Source: JAWLCQ01 sp041687095 (lineage in GTDB: Bacteria > Planctomycetota > Phycisphaerae > SM23-33). Taken from it: a stretch of 9,848 bases of DNA. Below the pieces are notes generated by a model. The model did not search any database and was not told the DNA's origin. It saw only the letters and a program-made list of their open reading frames with translations. Within the stretch, counting starts at the first letter, position 1. The number at the start of each line of letters is the position of its first letter. A program made the translations under genes and the position numbers. Below, piece by piece: positions 5,279-9,848 of the stretch. The stretch covers positions 1 to 9,848 of the forward strand of contig JAWLCQ010000176.1 in NCBI GenBank assembly GCA_041687095.1, written 5' to 3'.

Positions 5279-7828
5279 ATGGCAGACATGCACGTGCGAA
5301 CGAACCTCAACGGAATCTGGACGCTGCAGTATGGTCCTGAAGGGGAGGGCGCACCGACGCATCCGGGCGAGCTTGGAGCGTCCAGTCTGCGGACCGTCCC
5401 CGCGACGGTCCCCGGGAACGTCGAGCTGGACCTGCTCGCCGCCGACACCGGAGAACTCACCGCCCCCCTGGAGAGGGGGAACAACGTCTACGGCGCGCTC
5501 GCACTCGAGGGCCACTGCTGGTGGTACACCCGCGCGTTCGACGGGTGCAGCGTCCCCGAGGGCTGGACAGCGGAGCTGGTCTTCGAGGGGCTCGACTGCC
5601 TCGCGACGGTCTGGCTGAACGGTGCCGAGATCGGCTTGGCCGACAACGCGCTGATCCCGCACCGGTTCGACGTTACGCACCGGCTGCGGGCGGGGGCGGG
5701 GAACGAACTCGCCGTCCGCCTCGCGTCGGCGGTGCGGGCAGGGCGAGCCCGCACGCCTGCCCCCTGCGAGTGGGCGGGGGAGACGAACTGGGAATCCCTC
5801 GCCCTCCGCAAGCCCCCGCACGCGTACGGCTGGGACATCCTGCCGCGCCTCGTCTCCGCGGGGATCTGGCGGGACGTATACGTCGAGCTGCGCCCGCCCG
5901 TGCACCTGCGGAGCGTCTACTGGGCGACCCGCGCCATCGACCTTGGCCAGCGCACGGCGGACGTGGCGCTGGACTGGGACGTGGAGGCGGAGGGTGCTCC
6001 CGTTGCGGACCTGCGACTTCGCTTCGCGCTGCGACGCGAGGGGCGGGATGCGGTGCGGGTCGAAAAGCCCCTCCTGGGCACCCACGGGCGGGAGCTGCTC
6101 CGCGTCGAATCCGCCGACCTCTGGTGGCCTCGCGGGTACGGGGCGCCCGCCCTGTACGAGGCGAGCGTCGAACTGCTCAACGCTTCGGGCGAAGTACTGG
6201 ATGAGCGCCGCGAGCGGATCGGCCTGCGGACGATCGAGCTGCTCTGTAGACCCCTCTCCCCCGGGGGAGAGGTCCCCGAGCGCAGCGAGGGGGGTGAGGG
6301 GGGGCTCGCCGACCCCCATGCTTGCGAGTTCGCGGCCCACCGGTCTGCAAGGCCCCCCTCATCTGTCGCTGCGCGACATCTTCTCCCCCAGGGGAGAAGG
6401 GTGCGAACCCCTCTCCCCTCGGGGAGAGGTCCCGAGCGCAGCGAGGGGGTGAGGGGGCCCTCCGCCGACCCATACGGTGGTGAGCCTGCCAACCCATGTG
6501 CGTTTCTCTTCCGCGTGAACGGGCAGCTCATCTACGGCCGCGGGACCAACTGGGTCCCCCTCGACGCCCTGCACTCGCGGGACGGGCAGCATCTCCGCGA
6601 CACCTTCGCGATGCTCGTGGACCTCAACTGCAACATGGTCCGCTGCTGGGGCGGGAACGTCTACGAGAGCGACGCGTTCTTCGACCTGTGCGACGAGTAC
6701 GGGATCCTCGTCTGGCAGGACTTCGCGATGGCCTGCGGGTGCTATCCGCAGGACGACGCCTTCGCCGCCGCCCTCGCCCGCGAAGCCGCCGCCCTCATCC
6801 CCCGCCTCCGCAACCACCCCGCCCTCGCCCTGTGGGCGGGCAACAACGAGAACGACCTCGCGTACGGCTGGGGCGGGCTGCCCCTGGACCCCAACGACGA
6901 CCGCATCTCGCGCACCGTGCTCCCCGCCGCCGTGCGCCAACTGGACCCGTACCGCCCCTACCTGCCCTCCAGCCCCTACGTCTCGCCCGAGGTGCACCGC
7001 AGCGGGGACCTGAACCGCTGCCCCGAGCAGCACCTCTGGGGCCCGCGCGACGACTACAAGGGGCCCTTCTACACCCAAAGCCCCGCCGCCTTCGTCAGCG
7101 AGATCGGCTACCACGGGTGCCCCGACCGCCGCTCGCTCCAGGCGATGATGGACCCCGACCACCTCTGGCCGTGGCAGGGCGACGAGCAGTGGCTCACCCA
7201 TGCCGTCCGCTCCGTTCCCGGCGATACGCGCTTCCACTACCGCATCCCGCTGATGGCCAAGCAGACGGCCGTGCTCTTCGGAACCGTCCCCGACACGCTC
7301 GACGACTTCATCCTCGCCTCGCAGCTCTCGCAGGCGGAGGCCCTCAAGTTCTTCATCGAGCGCTGGCGCATCCGCAAGGGCCGCACCAGCGGGCTGCTGT
7401 GGTGGAACCTCCGCGACGGGTGGCCCGTGATCTCCGACGCCGTCGTCGACTACTACCACCGCCGTAAGCTCGCCTACGAGTACGTCCGCCGCGTGCAGAC
7501 CGACGTGTGCGTGATGTGCGACGAGCCCGCCGCGGGCCGCTCCCCCGTCGTCGTCGCCAACGACACCCTCCGCGACGCCCCCGGGTCCGTCCGCATCACC
7601 GACGCGGACTCGGCAGCGCTCCTGCTCCACGCCCCGTTCATCGCGGCGGCGAACGCGGCGACGGTGGTGGGGGAGGTCCCCGCCTCCGACCGCCCCCGCC
7701 TGTGGCTGCTCGAATGGTCGCTCGACGGGTGCGAGACCGCCTACCGCAGCCACTACCTCTCCGGTCCGCGGCCGGTGACGCTGGAGACGTACAAGCAGTG
7801 GCTGCCCCTCCTCAAACTCCCCCGCTAA
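5279..7828 (+). CDS. Glycoside hydrolase family 2, beta-mannosidase type, with in-frame repeat insertion
   Basis: An 849-residue enzyme expected to remove terminal beta-1,4-linked mannose from oligosaccharides. Order of domains: N-terminal sugar-binding jelly roll (about 6-195, NLNGIWTL then GLDCLATVWLNGAEIG and RKPPHAYGWD at 177-186); an immunoglobulin-like domain (about 200-322); the barrel domain from FRVNG at 411-415 and GTNWVPLD at 422 onward, with RCWGG at 455-459 and VWQDF at 478-482. The general acid/base is E524 in NNEN and the nucleophile E608 in SEIGYHG; WWNLRDGWP (708-716) lies near the barrel end, followed by a C-terminal beta domain. There is no signal peptide, so it is probably intracellular, acting on imported mannosides. 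Residues about 323-408 are a repeat-derived insertion between the immunoglobulin-like domain and the barrel. ATG 5279 is chosen over ATG 5288 without a clear ribosome site. Another GH2 activity (such as glucosaminidase) is less likely given GNNEN and SEIGYHG. Confidence 0.9.
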   Translation: MADMHVRTNLNGIWTLQYGPEGEGAPTHPGELGASSLRTVPATVPGNVELDLLAADTGELTAPLERGNNVYGALALEGHCWWYTRAFDGCSVPEGWTAELVFEGLDCLATVWLNGAEIGLADNALIPHRFDVTHRLRAGAGNELAVRLASAVRAGRARTPAPCEWAGETNWESLALRKPPHAYGWDILPRLVSAGIWRDVYVELRPPVHLRSVYWATRAIDLGQRTADVALDWDVEAEGAPVADLRLRFALRREGRDAVRVEKPLLGTHGRELLRVESADLWWPRGYGAPALYEASVELLNASGEVLDERRERIGLRTIELLCRPLSPGGEVPERSEGGEGGLADPHACEFAAHRSARPPSSVAARHLLPQGRRVRTPLPSGRGPERSEGVRGPSADPYGGEPANPCAFLFRVNGQLIYGRGTNWVPLDALHSRDGQHLRDTFAMLVDLNCNMVRCWGGNVYESDAFFDLCDEYGILVWQDFAMACGCYPQDDAFAAALAREAAALIPRLRNHPALALWAGNNENDLAYGWGGLPLDPNDDRISRTVLPAAVRQLDPYRPYLPSSPYVSPEVHRSGDLNRCPEQHLWGPRDDYKGPFYTQSPAAFVSEIGYHGCPDRRSLQAMMDPDHLWPWQGDEQWLTHAVRSVPGDTRFHYRIPLMAKQTAVLFGTVPDTLDDFILASQLSQAEALKFFIERWRIRKGRTSGLLWWNLRDGWPVISDAVVDYYHRRKLAYEYVRRVQTDVCVMCDEPAAGRSPVVVANDTLRDAPGSVRITDADSAALLLHAPFIAAANAATVVGEVPASDRPRLWLLEWSLDGCETAYRSHYLSGPRPVTLETYKQWLPLLKLPR
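6251..6473. repeat. Three-copy palindromic repeat cluster inside the mannosidase gene
   Basis: Copy A starts at 6251 with the perfect 20-base palindrome at 6253-6272 (CCTCTCCCCC and its complement), then GAGCGCAGCGAGG and TGAGGGG, and ends near CGCCGACCC at 6316. Copy C at 6408-6473 is a near-identical direct repeat: palindrome 6410-6429 with a 9-bp stem, the same GAGCGCAGCGAGG, TGAGGGG and CGCCGACCC. Copy B, about 6351-6402, is inverted and more diverged: stem CTTCTCCCC/GGGGAGAAG at 6380-6399 and a second stem TGTCGC/GCGACA at 6364-6378. All three are read in frame as part of the enzyme (for example GEVPERSEGG and GPERSEGVRG). Such CTCTCC...GGAGAG units with an AGCGCAGCGA core occur, from memory, as dispersed intergenic repeats. 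Confidence 0.85.
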
Positions 7829-7856
7829 CCTCCGCCCGCTCCGCCGGTCATAGACT

Positions 7857-7862
7857 TATAAC
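7857..7862 (+). promoter_or_regulatory. -10 candidate for the PPC protein gene
   Basis: TATAAC matches the -10 consensus in five of six positions and is one of the few AT-rich spots in the 85-base gap after the mannosidase stop. No clear -35 lies upstream. Transcription would start near 7869, giving a leader of about 45 bases containing a strong ribosome site. It suggests the PPC gene is its own unit. Confidence 0.4.
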
Positions 7863-7902
7863 AGGCACCCGATCCTGCGTTGAACATGCGGCGAAATGCT
7901 GC

Positions 7903-7908
7903 GGAGGT
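7903..7908 (+). promoter_or_regulatory. Strong ribosome binding site deciding the PPC protein start
   Basis: GGAGGT lies five bases before ATG 7914. The upstream in-frame ATG at 7896 would put this site inside the gene and has no site of its own, so 7914 is preferred; it also gives a clean signal peptide. Confidence 0.75.
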
Positions 7909-7913
7909 GGACC

Positions 7914-9488
7914 ATGAACGCGATGCGATGGGCGATGATGGGCGTGCTGGCGGGGCTGCCGCTCCTGGCGGCGGGGCTCGCGAGCGGACAGGAGATGCGG
8001 ACCCTCGACGACCGCTGGGTGGACGAGGAGCAGGTCTTCCGCGGCCTGCAGGGACACGACGGGAGCGAGATGACCTACCGCCTCCGCCTGCCCGACGACG
8101 TTGACCGCCTCGTGATCGAGACGGAGGGCGGGAAGGGGGACGCGGACCTGTACGCCTCCCCGGGCGTGGTCGCCTACGGCGGGCGGTACGAGTACAGCAG
8201 CACCTCGCGGGACAACACCGAACGCCTCGCCATCGATCGCCCGCGCGCCGGGCTGTGGACCATCACCGTCCGCGGCAACCGCGCGTACGACGGGCTGACG
8301 ATGCGGATCCGCCCGGAGCTGGGGCGCGGCGGGCGCGACGACGGGCGCGACATCCGCATCTTCGAGCTGCGCAACGGCCAGACGGAGCGGAACCTCCGCG
8401 GACAGCGGGGCGATGAGCTGGCGTTCCGCATCGAGGTGCCCGAGGGGGTGCGGCGGCTGACGATCCTCACGGGCGACGGGACGGGCGACGTGGACCTGTA
8501 CGTCGCGCACGGCCGCCTGCCCGAGCCCGGGCAGTACGACTACCGCTCGGCCGGTGCGGGCGGGCGGGAGAGCCTCGCGATCAGCACCCCGCGGAGCGGG
8601 ACGTGGTACGTGGTGGTGTACGGGTACGAGGACTTCCGCGACGTGGACCTGACGGCGAGTTGGGACGGGGGGCGGGACGACCGCTGGCGGCGGGACGGGC
8701 GGGCGGACCTGCTGAGCCCCCGCGCGGGCGAGACGTGGCGGACGGGCGAGGTCCAGACGATCCGGTGGCGGGCGGAACGAGGCATCCGCGAGCTGCGGAT
8801 CGAGTACTCGCTCGACGGGGGGCGGACCTGGCAGGTGGGCAACCTGCCCCCGACGGTGGACGCCCAGCGCCAGCGGATGGAGGTCCGCATCCCGCGGGAG
8901 CGGCGGTTCCTGACGGACGACTTCCGCCTCCGCCTGCTGGACGCCGACGGCCGCCGCATCCTCGCCGAAACCGGGCCCATGCGGATCGTGCGCGGCAGCG
9001 GGGAGTGGGAGGACGGCGACGACTGGCGGGACCGCGAGGACGATCGCCGCGGCCGGGAGTATGAGCGCGACCGGTACGACGACCGGGACGGCGGGTACGA
9101 CCGCCACCGGGGCGACGAGGACGAGCCCGACCGCTTCGAGCCCGACAACAAGTACGACCGCGCCACGCGCGTCCCCGTGGGGCGCACGCAGGAGCGGACG
9201 ATCACCGAGGACGACGAGGACTGGCTGCGGTTCGACGTCCGCGAGGACGAGCGATACCTGCTCCGCGTCTCCTCCGCCCGTGTGCCGCTGAAGGTGGGCA
9301 TCTACACCGCCGACCGCCGCGGCAAGCTGGCGGAGGTGGGCAAGGACCGCGAACTGCCCCGCGGGGGCGGGCTGATCCCCCTGGGCGGGTTCGGCCGCGA
9401 CGTTCGCGAGATCTACCTCCGCGTCCGCGCCCAGGACGATGACGACGAAGGGCTCTACACGCTGACGGTGCTGTCGGCGCGGCGGTGA
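7914..9488 (+). CDS. Secreted protein with PPC (pre-peptidase C-terminal) domains and a charged linker
   Basis: A 524-residue exported protein with no visible enzyme domain. Residues 1 to about 25 form a signal peptide (MNAMRWAMMG start, hydrophobic core, LASG-Q end). PPC-like beta domain 1 is at about 37-134 (GDADLYASPG). Domain 2 is at about 148-250 and repeats the plan (GDVDLYVAHG then GTWYVVVYGYEDF). An immunoglobulin-like domain at about 264-360 (LLSPRAGETWRTGEVQTIRW, then YSLDGGRTW) resembles those in surface proteins with a Ser-Thr-rich or Kre9/Knh1-type module. A linker at about 361-405 is almost wholly D, R, E, G and Y. A third PPC-like domain at about 406-521 has the classic opening DRFEPDN and EDDEDWLRFDV. 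PPC domains normally trail secreted peptidases, often aid secretion or are trimmed off; here there is no peptidase. A role in envelope or surface binding is likely but unproven; acidic D-rich loops suggest calcium binding. It follows the mannosidase by 85 bases with its own signals. Confidence 0.85.
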   Translation: MNAMRWAMMGVLAGLPLLAAGLASGQEMRTLDDRWVDEEQVFRGLQGHDGSEMTYRLRLPDDVDRLVIETEGGKGDADLYASPGVVAYGGRYEYSSTSRDNTERLAIDRPRAGLWTITVRGNRAYDGLTMRIRPELGRGGRDDGRDIRIFELRNGQTERNLRGQRGDELAFRIEVPEGVRRLTILTGDGTGDVDLYVAHGRLPEPGQYDYRSAGAGGRESLAISTPRSGTWYVVVYGYEDFRDVDLTASWDGGRDDRWRRDGRADLLSPRAGETWRTGEVQTIRWRAERGIRELRIEYSLDGGRTWQVGNLPPTVDAQRQRMEVRIPRERRFLTDDFRLRLLDADGRRILAETGPMRIVRGSGEWEDGDDWRDREDDRRGREYERDRYDDRDGGYDRHRGDEDEPDRFEPDNKYDRATRVPVGRTQERTITEDDEDWLRFDVREDERYLLRVSSARVPLKVGIYTADRRGKLAEVGKDRELPRGGGLIPLGGFGRDVREIYLRVRAQDDDDEGLYTLTVLSARR

Positions 9489-9518
9489 CGCGGGCGATCC
9501 CGTACACCGTCTGCTCTT

Positions 9519-9546
9519 GAAGGCCGCGCTGGGAAGGCCACGCTGG
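9519..9546. repeat. 14-bp tandem duplication
   Basis: GAAGGCCGCGCTGG at 9519-9532 is followed directly by GAAGGCCACGCTGG at 9533-9546, differing at one base. It lies 30 bases after the PPC protein stop in DNA without a convincing gene. It looks like a recent slippage or duplication; no function is apparent. Confidence 0.7.
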
Positions 9547-9637
9547 TTGGACGTGGTTGCTCCCGTCTCCGCCAGGGCTACGCCGTGGCGAGCCGCTGCG
9601 CTCCGCAAACCACGGCACCCCACCACGTCAAACCAAC
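9542..9637. repeat. Long imperfect inverted repeat downstream of the PPC gene
   Basis: GCTGGTTGGACGTGG at 9542-9556 matches the complement of CCACGTCAAACCAAC at 9623-9637 at 13 of 15 positions. The 66 bases between include CTCCGCCA and TGGCGAG, which can pair as a shorter stem, and the AGCGCAGCG-type core seen in the mannosidase repeats (reverse strand, CGCTGCGCT). It resembles an old dispersed repeat; it could also end transcription of the PPC gene, though no T-run follows. Confidence 0.45.
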
Positions 9638-9658
9638 GGTGCGCACGAATCACTCGGG

Positions 9659-9848
9659 ATGCGTAACCGTTCACGCCGTCGCAAACAGCAGCGAAGGCGT
9701 GAAGAAGAGGATTCGCCGGGAGCCGAAGGCGGGGTAGGCGCAGGCGGGGTAGGCGCAGGCGGGGTAGGCGCAGGGAGCCTCGAAAAAGGGGACTGGCTCC
9801 GCAGCGGCATGCTTCTTGCCGCGCAGGTGCCTGTCCCCTTTTTCGAGG
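9659..9848 (+). CDS. Possible start of an unknown protein running off the window (uncertain)
   Basis: From ATG 9659 a frame stays open to the last base, giving at least 63 residues. The first 17 are extremely basic (MRNRSRRRKQQRRREEE), then comes GVGAG repeated three times from the 15-bp tandem repeat, then EKGDWLRSGMLLAAQVPVPF encoded by the terminal palindrome. No ribosome site or promoter is visible and codon use is less GC-rich than in the neighbours. It may be a real gene with repeats in its coding part, or only an open frame through repeats. I do not recognise the protein. Confidence 0.25.
   Translation, partial: MRNRSRRRKQQRRREEEDSPGAEGGVGAGGVGAGGVGAGSLEKGDWLRSGMLLAAQVPVPFFE
9728..9772. 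repeat. 15-bp tandem repeat, three exact copies
   Basis: The unit GGCGGGGTAGGCGCA occurs three times without change at 9728-9742, 9743-9757 and 9758-9772. Being a multiple of three, copy-number change keeps any reading frame; on the plus strand it encodes GGVGA units, on the minus strand TPPAP units. It abuts the terminal palindrome at 9778. Confidence 0.9.
9778..9848. repeat. Long REP-like palindrome at the window end
   Basis: CCTCGAAAAAGGGGAC at 9778-9793 is exactly complementary to GTCCCCTTTTTCGAGG at 9833-9848. Pairing resumes inside (GGC 9795-9797 with GCC 9829-9831) after a T-T mismatch, and again as GCGGCA (9804-9809) with TGCCGC (9817-9822) around a 7-base loop. The arms read GGGGACTGGCTCC and, on the other strand, GGGGACAGGCACC. 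This arm pair is familiar to me as a dispersed palindrome, of the kind mobilised by REP-associated tyrosine transposases, in planctomycetes and other bacteria, from memory only. No such transposase is in the window. The element may extend past the edge. With its A-run and T-run it could also act as a terminator on both strands. Confidence 0.8.

Noticed and set aside
3741..5618. 625-codon plus-strand frame spanning nadB, the gap and the mannosidase start
   Set aside because: Its translation is arginine- and proline-rich without domains and it overlaps two well-supported genes.
4898..7753. Long minus-strand frames opposite the mannosidase gene (4898-6340 and 6359-7753)
   Set aside because: They are antisense shadows of an enzyme with intact catalytic residues.
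7848..9674. 608-codon open frame on the minus strand opposite the PPC protein gene
   Set aside because: It is a high-GC shadow of a gene with a signal peptide, strong ribosome site and recognisable domains; its translation is P, A, V and R-rich without motifs.
9728..9772. Possible CRISPR or iteron array
   Set aside because: The 15-bp units are directly adjacent with no spacers, there are only three, and no cas or replication gene is present. It is a simple tandem repeat.

Overview
This is a GC-rich bacterial chromosomal window with G or C at nearly every third codon position and long G and C runs. It holds six convincing protein genes and an unusual amount of repeat or palindromic DNA between, and in one case inside, them. 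The style (very high GC, separate kinase and receiver genes, secreted pre-peptidase C-terminal repeats, palindromes with GGGGACTGGCTCC/GGTGCCTGTCCCC arms) suggests a planctomycete, perhaps Phycisphaerae. That placement is inferred from memory of such genomes and no marker gene here proves it. No rRNA, tRNA, CRISPR array, transposase, phage gene or recognisable defence system is visible.

Layout. Bases 148-2187 (+) encode a membrane sensor histidine kinase with a Cache-like outer domain, HAMP, HisKA and HATPase. A 182-base convergent gap with three hairpins and a degenerate heptad repeat separates it from a stand-alone CheY-type receiver protein at 2370-2753 (-). The receiver gene is divergent from a 172-residue unrecognised gene at 2874-3392 (+), with a pseudo-palindromic promoter-like box between them. 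Seven bases after the unknown gene comes nadB, L-aspartate oxidase, at 3400-5046 (+). After a 232-base gap with a strong nested hairpin comes a family 2 glycoside hydrolase of the beta-mannosidase type at 5279-7828 (+). The last gene, 7914-9488 (+), encodes a secreted protein built from pre-peptidase C-terminal (PPC) domains. The final 360 bases are repeat-rich: a 14-bp tandem duplication, a long imperfect inverted repeat, a 15-bp unit repeated exactly three times, and a long palindrome that ends at the window edge.

How the genes work together. Only two pairings are supported: the unknown gene and nadB look like one transcription unit with coupled translation, and the kinase and receiver could be a two-component pair because they are adjacent and convergent. 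The mannosidase and the PPC protein each look like separate units. The most distinctive observation is that the mannosidase reading frame carries about 86 extra codons made of three copies (two direct, one inverted) of a palindromic CTCTCC...GGAGAG repeat, read in frame without a stop. I did not find a clearly new multi-gene system; the repeat biology is the most interesting part.
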